From assembly GCA_963802355.1 (NCBI GenBank), contig CAWDIV010000015.1:496001-560000 (forward strand): a stretch of 64,000 bases of DNA. Reading direction: 5' to 3'. The notes beneath the pieces were generated by a model. That model did not search any database, had not been told where the DNA came from, and saw only the letters and a program-made list of their open reading frames with translations. Source of the DNA: SG8-41 sp963802355 (GTDB taxonomy: Bacteria > Pseudomonadota > Gammaproteobacteria > Burkholderiales > SG8-41). The number at the start of each line of letters is the position of its first letter. Position 1 is the stretch's first letter. The translations under genes and the position numbers were made by a program. Below, one piece after another: positions 55,275 to 64,000 of this stretch.

Positions 55275-56790
55275 TCAGAAAGTCTTCAGAAACTCCAGAG
55301 CGCGTCCTTGTCGGCGGGCCAGTTCCGTGCCGTAGCCTTGCCCTCGTGCCCGGCATTGCCGTTGCCCGGCACGTTGGTGTCGAACTTGAAGTACTTGCGT
55401 CCGCTCCTCGTCCGGCACGTTCGACGCGAAGCCCACGTTCACCGGATCGTAGACGTCGTAGCCCCGATAGAAACTGCGTGCGCTTCGCCGCCGGCTCCAG
55501 CAGGTCGCGCAGCGTCGGCACCGAGCCGTTGTGCAGATAGGCGCGCGCAGCCAGAGCCGTCGAGCGGCATGTTCGCGTAGCCGAAGGTCTTGCGGAAATG
55601 CGTGAAGCGCCATCGGATAGCCGGCGTAGAGCGTCGACTGGTTCACCGCGAGCTCGTAGGTATAGAGTCGAGCCGTGCGCGGTCGGTGCCGATGTCCTCG
55701 ATCGGCGTCACCTTGCCCACGTACTCGCCGGAGAAGTCGCGGCGGGCCGGCCCCGTGGCAGGCGGCGCAGTACTCCTCGTAGAGCGTCCGCGCCGCGCGC
55801 GGCCTTCGCCTGTCGATCGGATAGGGATACTGGGCGGCTCCTCGGTCGAGCAGCCATTCTCCACGCGTCCGATCGCTTGAGATCGATCGTGGGCGGCGTG
55901 GTGCCGGTGCCGAACGCCGCGCTCTTGTTGCGCTCCTCGACCATCGTGTTGTTGCCGTCCCAGTGCAGCTGCATGCCTTCGCGCGGCCCTGGTGCCAGAT
56001 CGAGGGAAAATCGGAGGGCGCGTTCTCTCCTGCTCGGGCAGCTGGTCAGCGGGAAGTTGAAGAGCACCTTGGCCGCATTGAACGTGTCCACGCGCCCCGG
56101 GCCCCAGGATGCTGCTTGTCGGCCCAGGCGAAGCGGCCGCGCAGCATCAGCAGCCGCTCGCGCATGATGGCGATCGCGACCGGATAGACCACGTAGCGAT
56201 CGATGAGATCCAGGTCTTCGTCGGCCTCCGGATGGAGCTTGTGATTCTCCTTCAGCAGGCGTCGCACTTCGGGGACCACGTATTCCGCGCTGAATCGGAT
56301 CCTTGGCGCAATCGAAGAAGAAGTTCTGAAACCCCATGATGTCGAACGTGTTGGCCGGCATGCCGAGATAGCGCGCGGCTTCGACTGCGGCGTGTCGCGC
56401 ACCGTGCTCGTGTGGCACACCGCGCAGTTCAGGAAGGTGCGGTCGATGCCCCTGATAGCGCCGCTTCGACATGCCGACCGGCAGGTCCTTGCCTTCCTCG
56501 AAGATCAAGCCGAGCGACGCGTAGCCGCGCCCGGCAGGTGCTGCGCGCACACCTGCGGCATCGCCTGAAATATCCAGTAAGGGAAAGCCGACTCGCGCTC
56601 GCCGCCGGTGGAGCCGTACTTGAAGTGCTCTTCGTCTTCGCATACACCACCGGCTCGTCCGACCCGAAGCGAACCGCCAAATAGACACCCAGGACGACCA
56701 TGACACAGTCGGCACGATGAGCAATGCCAGGCCGAGCGCTCACAAAGCGCCCGCCCCTGACACAGCGGTTGATACGGTTCCGCTCGTCAT
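55275..56790 (-). pseudogene. Di-haem c-type cytochrome B (about 500 residues), many indels
   Basis: Pieces in order: a membrane anchor (VVLGVYLAVRFGSDEPVVY), EHFKYGSTGGERES, PYWIFQAMPQVCAQHLPGRG, haem site CAVCHTST, VVPEVRRLLKENHKLHPEAD, the block MQLHWDGNNTMVEERNKSAA, second haem site YCAACHGAG, SVPTLRDLLEPAAKRTQF, and GYGTELPPADKDALLEFLKT at the stop. It is a close paralogue of 53795-55262. The likely start, ATG at 56790, overlaps the end of the upstream cytochrome gene. Electron transfer or peroxidase-like activity in the periplasm is plausible; the substrate is unknown. Confidence 0.68.
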
Positions 56791-58998
56791 GTTTCTTCGT
56801 ATGCCATACTGTCCCTTGTCCTTCGCCTGCGATCCGTACCCCTTAGGGTTCTCATTCTCATCTTTCTCCGCGAGGCATGGGCGCAACGCCTCATAGCCGC
56901 CTGCGAGTAACTGCTCGATGCCCGGCACGCTTCCCTGCTCCGCCCGCAGCAGTCGGCCGACCGCGCGCTCCAGCCCTGCGACCGACGCCGGCACGCTGGA
57001 AGCCGTCGCATCCACCGTCGGACGCGGGGGTGGCATGGGCGTCTTGTCCCGGGCGCTGGGCGCAACCCGCCACATCGCGAGCCGGGCGTAGATCCTGGGG
57101 GCGCATTGCCTGATGCTAGCCGCGACGCGCTCGTCGGGTCCGGCGAGGAAGTTCGGCGGGAACCGCTCGCCCGTGGCGTGGCAGCTCGCGCATGAGAGGA
57201 TAGAATGCCGCGTACGGCCCGCGCCGCTCCGTCGGTCGGCGCCCGCGGCGCTGCGGGTTCCACGACGGCCGGCGGCAGATGCGAGCCGTCGTTGCAGCAC
57301 CATCTCGCGCGCGGCGAGTCCGAGCCTCGTGAACAGGGGCGACAGCACGGCGGCACGGCTGAACGGCCGCGCCGCGAACGCCCCCTGATCGGCCATGGCG
57401 GCAATCGCGTCGCGCACGAAAGCGAAGTCGTCGATCGTGTCGACGACCGCGTGCGCGGCGACCGCGTCCCTGCCATCGAGCGCCCGGGTATCGCGCCCGC
57501 GCCAGCGCAATTCGATACCGGCTACGGCGCTGCCGCCGGCGAGCCGCGCGCGCATGCCGTGACTCGCGATCGCGAGCTTGAGGCGGCCTGCGTTCAGGTC
57601 GAGCGCGCCGCTCGTGATCTCGAAATACCTGAGCGGCTCGACCCCGCCCGCGGCGAGCGCGCTCAGATCGCCCGAAACGCGACCCGCGCCGAGCTCGACG
57701 CGGCCGGCGAGCTGCAGCACCTGCTGCCCGTCATTCCGGGGGGACGCGCATTTGAAACGCAGCCACCGGTGGGTCCACGCAATCTCGCATGGCGCTTCGT
57801 AACGGCGGCGCTGCGCTTGCCCGGCATGCCGGGCGAGATGCGCATCGAGCGCACGGACATCCGCCGCCGCGATGAGCCCGGCGAGCCCGGAGACGAAGCG
57901 GCTGACGGTGTCCGCCCGGTCGTTCGTCCACACCTCGAGCGGCGGCCGCGGAGCAAGCGGCTCGAATTGCGCGGAAATATGCGAAAGCGCCGCGCCGGCG
58001 GGCTCGCGTCCCGCTGCGTACGGGAGCGGATCGCGGTTCGGGATATCGGGGTTGGGGATCGCCAGCCCGCCAGGCCAGCGCACACCCCACTCGCGTGTAA
58101 AGGGCGCCCGCAGGCCTTCGAGCCACGTGGGACTGCGATCGTCGTATGCGCGCTCGCCGGTGAGACGGGACTGAAGTGCCAGCGTGAACGCGGCGGCGCG
58201 GCAGCGCGCCCCGTCGGCATCGTCCGCGCCACAGCCCTCACTCCACAGGCGCTGCCATACCCCCAGCCAGTTCGCGCGGTCGGTAGCGGCATCGATCGCG
58301 TCCGGCAGGTCGATCCCTCGTCGCACCGTCACCCCATGGAATTCCCGCCGCTCGCGCGCGAGGCGCGCGGCCACACGCTCGTTGGCGTTGGTCTCTTCCC
58401 ACAGCGGCCTCGAGAACAGCGGCGCGAGATTCTGGTGGCACGCGGCGCACACGGCGCGGCGGGCGTAGATCACACGCGGCGAGCCGCCGGGACGGTAATC
58501 GCGCACGACCTGAAACTCGAAGCGGCCGGCGGCCTCGTTGTAGCTGATGACTTCGATCAACCCTGCCTGCTCCTGGTAGCCGAGATAGATGCGATCTTTC
58601 AGGAGCAGCCCGCCGCCCCGCTCGGACTCGGCATCGATAGCGGTGACCACGCGCGGGTACTTGAAGAACTCCGGAGCGGCGGCGACGCGCTGCAACGAGC
58701 GGCCGAGCGGAATCAGCACTTGTTTCGCGCAGCGCTCGCGCGGCGCGCAGCCCGCGCGCGCCTCCAGGCGCTGTACCAGCCGTTCGAACGGAAATGGGAC
58801 GTCGTAGACGCGCTTGCCGCCGGCCTCGACGGTCGCGACGAAATCGAACAGGGAGCGCCCGGCGGGAGGCGCGTCGGGACCGGGACGTGCCGGGTCAACG
58901 GCCCAACGCGCAGGGTCGTTCTGCGCCCAGCAAAGCGGCGTAGCGATCATCGCGAGGGCGACGAGTTGCCATCCAAACATCGCACGAGATCGGGCCAC
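56740..58998 (-). CDS. Large di-haem c-type cytochrome-domain protein A
   Basis: 752 residues in one frame. Signal peptide to about residue 25 (ATPLCWAQ). First CxxCH is CAACH at 184-188 in RAVCAACHQNLAPLFSRPLW; the second is CASCHATGERFPPNF near residue 620. The stretch just before it is compositionally odd (Arg/Ala-rich), and a neighbouring frame reads better there (VVEPAAPRAPTDGAARAV), so two compensating indels near 57180-57290 are likely. The extreme C-terminus overlaps the next gene and may also be shifted. No match to a named enzyme is recognised. Confidence 0.72.
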   Translation of the reverse strand: MARSRAMFGWQLVALAMIATPLCWAQNDPARWAVDPARPGPDAPPAGRSLFDFVATVEAGGKRVYDVPFPFERLVQRLEARAGCAPRERCAKQVLIPLGRSLQRVAAAPEFFKYPRVVTAIDAESERGGGLLLKDRIYLGYQEQAGLIEVISYNEAAGRFEFQVVRDYRPGGSPRVIYARRAVCAACHQNLAPLFSRPLWEETNANERVAARLARERREFHGVTVRRGIDLPDAIDAATDRANWLGVWQRLWSEGCGADDADGARCRAAAFTLALQSRLTGERAYDDRSPTWLEGLRAPFTREWGVRWPGGLAIPNPDIPNRDPLPYAAGREPAGAALSHISAQFEPLAPRPPLEVWTNDRADTVSRFVSGLAGLIAAADVRALDAHLARHAGQAQRRRYEAPCEIAWTHRWLRFKCASPRNDGQQVLQLAGRVELGAGRVSGDLSALAAGGVEPLRYFEITSGALDLNAGRLKLAIASHGMRARLAGGSAVAGIELRWRGRDTRALDGRDAVAAHAVVDTIDDFAFVRDAIAAMADQGAFAARPFSRAAVLSPLFTRLGLAAREMVLQRRLASAAGRRGTRSAAGADRRSGAGRTRHSILSCASCHATGERFPPNFLAGPDERVAASIRQCAPRIYARLAMWRVAPSARDKTPMPPPRPTVDATASSVPASVAGLERAVGRLLRAEQGSVPGIEQLLAGGYEALRPCLAEKDENENPKGYGSQAKDKGQYGIRRNMTSGTVSTAVSGAGAL

Positions 58999-59011
58999 CA
59001 GGGGCCGCGGG

Positions 59012-59899
59012 TCACTTCGTGGCGACGGCCGTACGGGTCTGTGTCCCCGGCCAGCAGTCCTCCTTCACCGCGCCCGTCTTCTGGAATTCCGGTCCGTCGC
59101 GCTTGGCGACGTCCTCGTTGTGAAGGAAGAAGTTGATGAGGAAGACTTTGCCGACGTAGGCGCGGCCGAGGTAGAGGCCGGGCCGCACCATCCGAATCTC
59201 GTCGCGCACCTTCAGCCCGTTGCGCCCGGCGAGATAGTCGGGCCGCTGGCGATACCCCGGCAGCTCGTCAGTGAAGAAATAGTCGATGATGATGGACTCG
59301 CGGCGACTGTCGAGCAGGCTTTGGCCGCAGTAGAGCCGCGCCGGAAAGAGCAGCCACTGATCCTTCCCCTTGACGGTGATCTTCTGAATCGTGGAGAGAT
59401 CGCCTTCTATGACGGGCTTCAGCAGGGCGAGATCCTCGATGCGGTTTCTGAGCAGCCGCTCGTTGCGGTAGAAAACCTTGCCCTTCCACAGCAAGCGCCC
59501 GAGATCCTCGATCCGGTGCAGCTTCAGCTCGACCGCGAAGCCCGGCAGCCCGCCGACGATCTCGGCGAGCCTGCGATCGCCCTCCTCCCCCTTGGGGAAA
59601 ATGAGATCGCCGTTGAACGGGCCGTCGGGGATGGGCCCGGCGGTAAGCCGGGCGTAGATCTGATCGAGCTGCTCCTGGCTGTAGTTCTTGAGATTTGCGG
59701 GCGTGAGCTTCTGCAGATCCGCCACCGGCAGTGGAAACTCGAACTCCACGCGCGCGAGATCGGGCTTGCCGCTGTAGTCTTTTCCCACCGGCGCGAACTT
59801 GATGTCGGGCGGCGGGTAGATGCGGGAATTGATCCAGTCGCAGCCTGCGACATTGAGAGCGAGCGCGGCGGCGAAGGCGGAACGGATAATAGCGTTCAT
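59012..59899 (-). CDS. Lipoprotein of the cytochrome cluster
   Basis: 295 residues. The signal MNAIIRSAFAAALALNVAGC ends in lipobox VAGC. The mature part begins DWINSRIYPPPDIKFAPVGK and contains no CxxCH. The protein is intact and unrecognised. It lies tightly between two cytochrome genes (gaps of 11-13 bp), so it is probably a structural or assembly partner of the complex. AGGAGGT precedes the ATG. Confidence 0.75.
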   Translation of the reverse strand: MNAIIRSAFAAALALNVAGCDWINSRIYPPPDIKFAPVGKDYSGKPDLARVEFEFPLPVADLQKLTPANLKNYSQEQLDQIYARLTAGPIPDGPFNGDLIFPKGEEGDRRLAEIVGGLPGFAVELKLHRIEDLGRLLWKGKVFYRNERLLRNRIEDLALLKPVIEGDLSTIQKITVKGKDQWLLFPARLYCGQSLLDSRRESIIIDYFFTDELPGYRQRPDYLAGRNGLKVRDEIRMVRPGLYLGRAYVGKVFLINFFLHNEDVAKRDGPEFQKTGAVKEDCWPGTQTRTAVATK

Positions 59900-59910
59900 C
59901 GTGACCTCCT

Positions 59911-62493
59911 TCACATCGTCGCCAGGAAGGCGATGAGCGCCTTCTTGTCGGCGTCCGGCAGATCTCCGCCGAACCCGTGCCCGTCGTTCTCGATGTCGGC
60001 GGTGCAGGTGCTGTAGACCTCGAGGAGCTTCGGATGTTTGCGGACGGTCTCGACGAGCTTCTCGGGCTGCTTCAGCAGTTCGCGGCCGGCGGTGCGCAGC
60101 TCGGCGATGAGCTGGCGCGCCTCGTCCGGGCCGAGCTCCTTGGTGAGCCTCTGTTCCAGCGCCTCGGACTTGAGCTTGAGCTGGACCAGGTCCCGTACAA
60201 ACGCCTTGTGCTGGAAATTGACGAGGCCGGCGGAGTTCGTTCCCTTCGGCACGACGATGGTAAGCCCGACGACCTGCTTCTGCTTGCCGTCCTCGTCCAG
60301 TCGCCGCAATCCAAGGCGCAGCGGCACGGGTTCGTCGACCTTCGTGATCTTCGGCACCCGCTGCGCCGGATTGAGCAGATCCATCATCGACGCCACGTAG
60401 AGCTTGAATCGGCCCTCGACGCTGGGGTCGTACTCCCAGCACGCCGGCTCGGTTCCCTTCGGCAGCAGCTGCTTCGTGCCGCGGTCGACGTACGATGGGC
60501 GATAGAAGTCGTTGTCCTTGTTCTTCGGCTTCCCGCAGATCTCCGGCCCGATCGCGTTGTTGTGCATGAACGGCGCGTGTGCCCACAACGAGAGCAGCGA
60601 GATGTTGCGGTAGTAGCCGCGGCCGCCGCTGCTGTCATCCTTGAGCTTGTCCGGCTGACGCGCACGCAGCGTTTCCGAGCCGTATTCCTGCCAGATGTGG
60701 CCGGCCATGTGATTGGAGTGCAGCGCGCGGCAGCGGTAGGTGCCGACCTCGCTCACCGGGGTCGCCTGGTCGTTGCCGAGCCAGTCGCGCCGCAGCTTGG
60801 TCTTCTCGTCGAGCGCGAGAAAATCGCGGTTCTTGAACTCGCCGCCTTCCGCCACGGGGACGCTCGAATGGCACCTCGCGCAATTCTCGGCGAAGACCAA
60901 GCGTCCACGCGCCACCGCTCCCTTGCCGAACTGCCCATCGAGCTGGGTAACGAGGTGGTCGTAGGTATAACTCGCCTTCGGGTCCTTCGCCTGGAGCGCC
61001 CTCTCGCGCGCGACGTGGAGATCGGTCGCGTCGGTCTCCTTCGAGAACAGGAAGTTCTTGATATCGACCAGCCGGTCCTCGATCGCGCGGAAATTCGGGC
61101 AGTCGCGGCGGCACTGACCGATGTCGAAGGGCGTCTGGCCGTAGTTGCGGCCCTCGGGATCGAGCTGGCGCAAGTCTGCCAGGTGGTTCAACCAGCACTG
61201 CTCGGCGCACGAGCCGATGTTGAAGTAGACGCGCTGCACCGCCTCCAGCGCGCCGATCGAGTCCTCACCCCCCTTCAGGATGTGATTCAAGGGGTCCTTC
61301 TCGGTGGCGCGCGAGTGCACCCAGCACTTTCCGTCGCGCCCCGGCTCGCACCAGCACTTCGTCCCTGCGGCGGGGGTCGCGGGGCACGCGGCGGCCGCCC
61401 GCCACCTCAAGACGTCCTCGCTGGCGAACCTCGGACGCTGGTGGGAATTGATGATCGCGTTGATCGTGCCCGGATTGCTAACCTGGTCGTTGGGGATGGC
61501 GGAGGTGTCCAAAGTGCCGGGCCGGGCATGAGAGAACATCTGGTACTCGAGCGAGTTGTACGGCATGCCCGAGCCGAGCAGCTCGGAAACGCGCTGGTAC
61601 TGGTTGCCGATCGCGCCCTTGATGTTCCGCCACTCCGGCCGTGCGGGGTCATTGGGTGGGTTCAACGGATCGAACGCGATGTGGCACGAGCCGCACGAGG
61701 TCCCGATCAGGAATGGCGGCTCGATCGAGCCGTCCGCCAGGCGCCGCATCTCGAAATCGCTCGAGTTTTTATCCCCGGTCATCCTCTTGCTGAAACCCTC
61801 CCAGTTGCCGAGGTTGCCGTTCACTTTCAGCCAGCGCTCGCGGTCGAAACGCGGATTGGGGAACTTGCGGTAGCCGAGCGCGCCGGTCGATGTGCCGAAG
61901 GCGAGATCGCACGACGATTGGCGCTGATCCTTCTTGGCGTGGTGCACGCTATACGGGTTCACCTTCGGATCTGGGTCAGGCTTCGCATCGCGGAAGTCGC
62001 AGGCCGGATCCCGGTAACCCGGCTTGCCGACGTATTTCAGCAGCTCATCGTCGCCCGGACACCAGTCGAAGCCGTAGGTCTCGTCCGCGCTCTTCGCCTT
62101 GCAACCTTCGGTGCCGGGCGTGCAGCAACCCGGATCGTTGATGAGGCCGTAGGCCGCAAAGCGATCGCCGCGCTGGTCGGAGCGCAGCACGCGAAACCAG
62201 TCGACGAGTATGCCCACGCGCTGCTGGAAGACGTAAGTGTGGAAGCGCGCGTTGCCGGCGGTCGCCTTATACCAGATCTCGCGGCCGGCAATCTCCGACG
62301 GGCTCAAGCCCGCTTCGCCGGCGTAAAAACCCGGGTCGTCCTGCTGCCCAGATGGAGCCGCCGGCTGAGCGGACGGGGCCGCTGCCGGCGCCGGCGGGGC
62401 CTGCGCGATCAACAGCGTCCCGTGATCACCCGACATCGCCGCTGCTGCGGCGGCGATTACAATTGCTGCGGCAACGATAACAACTCGTTTCAT
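59911..62493 (-). CDS. Large periplasmic di-haem c-type cytochrome
   Basis: 860 residues in one intact frame. Signal peptide and Ala/Pro-rich linker to about 50. CxxCH motifs are CGSCH at about 267-271 and CARCH at about 538-542. Many further Cys occur in pairs (CCTPGTEGC, CWCEPGRDGKC, CAEQC, CRRDC), suggesting disulfides. Near the end APFMHNNAIGPEICG and HGFGGDLPDADKKALIAFLA match the shared end motif of the two smaller cytochromes. GGAGGAGG precedes the ATG. First gene of the cluster; related in pattern to di-haem peroxidases or RoxA-like oxygenases, but no assignment is safe. Confidence 0.78.
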   Translation of the reverse strand: MKRVVIVAAAIVIAAAAAAMSGDHGTLLIAQAPPAPAAAPSAQPAAPSGQQDDPGFYAGEAGLSPSEIAGREIWYKATAGNARFHTYVFQQRVGILVDWFRVLRSDQRGDRFAAYGLINDPGCCTPGTEGCKAKSADETYGFDWCPGDDELLKYVGKPGYRDPACDFRDAKPDPDPKVNPYSVHHAKKDQRQSSCDLAFGTSTGALGYRKFPNPRFDRERWLKVNGNLGNWEGFSKRMTGDKNSSDFEMRRLADGSIEPPFLIGTSCGSCHIAFDPLNPPNDPARPEWRNIKGAIGNQYQRVSELLGSGMPYNSLEYQMFSHARPGTLDTSAIPNDQVSNPGTINAIINSHQRPRFASEDVLRWRAAAACPATPAAGTKCWCEPGRDGKCWVHSRATEKDPLNHILKGGEDSIGALEAVQRVYFNIGSCAEQCWLNHLADLRQLDPEGRNYGQTPFDIGQCRRDCPNFRAIEDRLVDIKNFLFSKETDATDLHVARERALQAKDPKASYTYDHLVTQLDGQFGKGAVARGRLVFAENCARCHSSVPVAEGGEFKNRDFLALDEKTKLRRDWLGNDQATPVSEVGTYRCRALHSNHMAGHIWQEYGSETLRARQPDKLKDDSSGGRGYYRNISLLSLWAHAPFMHNNAIGPEICGKPKNKDNDFYRPSYVDRGTKQLLPKGTEPACWEYDPSVEGRFKLYVASMMDLLNPAQRVPKITKVDEPVPLRLGLRRLDEDGKQKQVVGLTIVVPKGTNSAGLVNFQHKAFVRDLVQLKLKSEALEQRLTKELGPDEARQLIAELRTAGRELLKQPEKLVETVRKHPKLLEVYSTCTADIENDGHGFGGDLPDADKKALIAFLATM

Positions 62494-62700
62494 CACGCAT
62501 CCTCCTCCGGTTACGAGCGGTGCATGCTGTCGGCACTGCGCAGCATAATCGTCCGCGTGGCGAATGCCAAGCAATTCGGCTGCGGCAGAGTTGCGCCACC
62601 CAGCGTAAAACCTGATCGAATTCCTCGACTAGGGTTGGACGCCCAGATGGCATGCGCCATGTCGGTACTCCCTTGCGGGCATGGTGGCTGATCGTCGCCG

Positions 62701-63150
62701 TCACCGTCCCGCGCGCTCGCTACGCCACGCCGAAAGCGTCCAGAGAAACGAGACGAAGTCGGTCACCGCGAAGAGGAGCGCCAGCGGCCCGGGCACTATG
62801 CCCAGGTACCAGAGCACCGCCATGAGCGGCGGCACGAGCGGCCGGTCGAGGAGCGAAGCGAACACGAATCCCTCGGCGTCAAGGCGCCCGCTCACCACGT
62901 AGAGCATGCCCACCCCGCCGACGAGCACGCCGATCAACCGGAAGTAGTTCGCGCTTTGCTCCGCGAGCGCCGGCAGGTGGAGCACGGACGCGACGAAATG
63001 CGGCGCAACGAGCAGGATCGCTCCCTCCGCCAGAATCAGCCACCCGAACGCTTCGACCGTCTTCGCCGAGCGGCTCTGGACCTCCGCGCGGATGAGCCGG
63101 CCGAGCATCTCGTGGAATGAAGAAGCGCGTTTGCCCTCTGCGGCAATCAT
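62701..63150 (-). CDS. Small multi-pass membrane protein
   Basis: 149 residues with four hydrophobic segments (about 35-58, 70-92, 100-115, 118-140). MIAAEGKRASSFHEMLGRLI is the start chosen; an upstream GTG/ATG at 63168 is possible. No family recognised. Same strand as, and about 200 bp upstream of, the cytochrome cluster, so it may be the first gene of that transcript. The gap 62494-62700 shows no other gene. Confidence 0.65.
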   Translation of the reverse strand: MIAAEGKRASSFHEMLGRLIRAEVQSRSAKTVEAFGWLILAEGAILLVAPHFVASVLHLPALAEQSANYFRLIGVLVGGVGMLYVVSGRLDAEGFVFASLLDRPLVPPLMAVLWYLGIVPGPLALLFAVTDFVSFLWTLSAWRSERAGR

Positions 63151-63390
63151 CGGACTATCTCCGGTCAACCCGCTTCAAGCGCGGCAATAATCTCGTACGG
63201 GGCACTCTACGTCAGTACTACCTTTGTCCTATTCGCGACAGTTTGCCAGCGCGTGGGCTATTTTTCGACCTGACGGACTACGATACAGCGTTGCCACGCA
63301 ATGGACCGTGCAATTTCCGAGGGTCGGAAGTTCGCACCGGACCATCCGCGCCTGGCGGACGCCATCGGCTTTATGAAAATCGGCTTTATG

Positions 63391-63423
63391 AAAAAAAGGA
63401 AGCTGGGTGAAGTACCCAGCTTC
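63391..63423 (-). terminator. Rho-independent terminator after tRNA-Arg
   Basis: On the minus strand GAAGCTGGGT and ACCCAGCTTC form a perfect 10-bp stem with a 5-base loop, followed by CTTTTTTT. It begins 10 bp past the tRNA 3' end. A 15-bp tandem duplication (ATCGGCTTTATGAAA) sits directly beyond. Confidence 0.88.
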
Positions 63424-63432
63424 GTGAATGAC

Positions 63433-63510
63433 TGGCGCGCCCGGAGGGATTCGAACCCCCTACCCCTTGGTTCGTAGCCAAGTCACTCTATCCAGATGAG
63501 CTACGGGCGC
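63433..63510 (-). tRNA. tRNA-Arg (anticodon ACG)
   Basis: Minus strand: acceptor arm GCGCCCG pairs with CGGGCGC, then discriminator G and encoded CCA. D-stem GCTC/GAGT; anticodon arm CTTGG-CTACGAA-CCAAG, anticodon ACG (A34 becomes inosine); T-arm GGGGG-TTCGAAT-CCCTC. Length is 78, one more than usual; two bases (GA) instead of one separate the D-stem and anticodon stem, possibly a sequencing insertion. It reads CGN arginine codons. Confidence 0.93.
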
Positions 63511-63706
63511 GCGCGAGGGGCGGATTATAGCAAACGACGGCCTGGATCCTTCGCCTCCGGGTCATCATGAGCACCCGGAGGATCGCCTGCGCCGTCACCA
63601 TGAATGAGACACGCCGGTCCCGTCTGAATTCCTTCGAAAATGGGATAAACTCATGCGGTTCACGCCGTCATAACTAGCCGCAATCTGCATCATTTCGGGA
63701 GGAGAT

Positions 63707-64000
63707 ATGCGAATCAGCTACCTGGCGGGCGCATTGCTCACGGCGGCCCTGCTCTGCGCAGCGCCGGCGATGGCGCAGACGATCAAGATCGGGGTGCTCA
63801 ATACCCTTTCCGGCCCGTTCGCGACGCTCGGCGACCTCATCGAAAAAGGCTACAAGCTCTACATGAAGCAGAACGCCGACAAGCTGCCGCCCGGCGTCAA
63901 GATCGAGCTGATAGTCCGCGACACCGGCGGGCCCAATCCGGACAAGGCAAAGCAGCTCGCGCAGGAAATGATCGTGCGCGACAAGATACAGATCCTCACC
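63707..64000 (+). CDS. ABC transporter periplasmic binding protein (LivK type), partial
   Basis: 98 codons are visible before the window ends. Signal peptide MRISYLAGALLTAALLCAAP ending AMAQ, then TIKIGVLNTLSGPFATLGDL and IEKGYKLYMKQN, the start of a Peripla_BP_6 domain. GGGAGGAG precedes the ATG by six bases. The rest of the gene, and probably its permease genes, lie beyond 64000. Confidence 0.85.
   Translation, partial: MRISYLAGALLTAALLCAAPAMAQTIKIGVLNTLSGPFATLGDLIEKGYKLYMKQNADKLPPGVKIELIVRDTGGPNPDKAKQLAQEMIVRDKIQILT

Noticed and set aside
59911..62493. Assignment of the 860-residue cytochrome as rubber oxygenase RoxA
   Set aside because: Two CxxCH motifs and size are compatible, but I cannot recognise RoxA-specific sequence; a full-length alignment would be needed.
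59977..62691. A 904-residue open frame antisense to the 860-residue cytochrome
   Set aside because: The minus-strand frame has a signal peptide, two haem motifs and a strong ribosome-binding site; the plus frame is low-complexity and has none.

Overview
The window looks like a GC-rich betaproteobacterial (Burkholderiales-type) chromosome segment. The signs are several Bug/TctC-type periplasmic solute receptors without their membrane partners, an elongated 91-residue IF-1, a GroEL with a Gly-Gly-Met tail behind a perfect CIRCE operator, and a branched-chain ABC transporter island. I see no CRISPR array, prophage or intact insertion sequence.

Layout. (1) 1-19.3 kb, minus strand: a Flp/Tad pilus locus in the order flp, tadV, rcpC/cpaB, rcpA/cpaC, a small lipoprotein, tadG, two tadE genes, tadZ, tadA, tadB, tadC, with tadD further on. 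Upstream of flp lies a regulatory block: a NarL-type histidine kinase, a full response regulator, a PAP2_3 membrane phosphatase and a second response regulator that has lost its DNA-binding domain. A PAP2_3 remnant sits beside tadD. Two homologous leaders of about 220 bp, each with terminator-like hairpins, precede flp and the kinase. (2) 19.3-31.6 kb: a catabolic island with a Bug receptor, a PuuE-type deacetylase, an alanine-racemase-fold enzyme, HyuB and HyuA on minus, then two Bug receptors, an amidase and an MmgE/PrpD protein on plus. (3) 31.8-40.6 kb: housekeeping genes (infA, csp, groES-groEL, a Crp-type regulator, asnS, a cysteine-synthase-like gene). (4) 40.7-51 kb: a ParDE-like toxin-antitoxin pair, an FAD dehydrogenase, two Bug receptors, a PIN-domain fragment and a complete liv-type ABC operon. 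(5) 51-63.2 kb, minus strand: a DUF2339 membrane protein and four c-type cytochromes with two CxxCH motifs each, plus a lipoprotein and a small membrane protein. (6) 63.4-64 kb: tRNA-Arg(ACG) with its terminator and the start of another liv-type binding protein that runs off the edge.

How it works together (inference). The kinase and regulators probably control flp transcription through the conserved leaders and a GGGACAATTGTCCC-type palindrome. TadV would process Flp and TadE-type prepilins, TadZABC would drive assembly, and RcpA with RcpC and TadD would form the outer-membrane gate. The catabolic island reads as uptake and stepwise hydrolysis of an amide or hydantoin-like N-compound. The cytochrome island reads as an envelope redox system of unknown substrate.

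Caution. Many genes at 7.3-13.5 kb and 53.0-57.3 kb, plus isolated ones at 29.1 and 46.1 kb, are broken by single-base insertions or deletions, often in short homopolymers. Conserved protein sequence continues across each break, so residual assembly error is at least as likely as true gene decay. I give corrected spans where I could follow the frame by eye.
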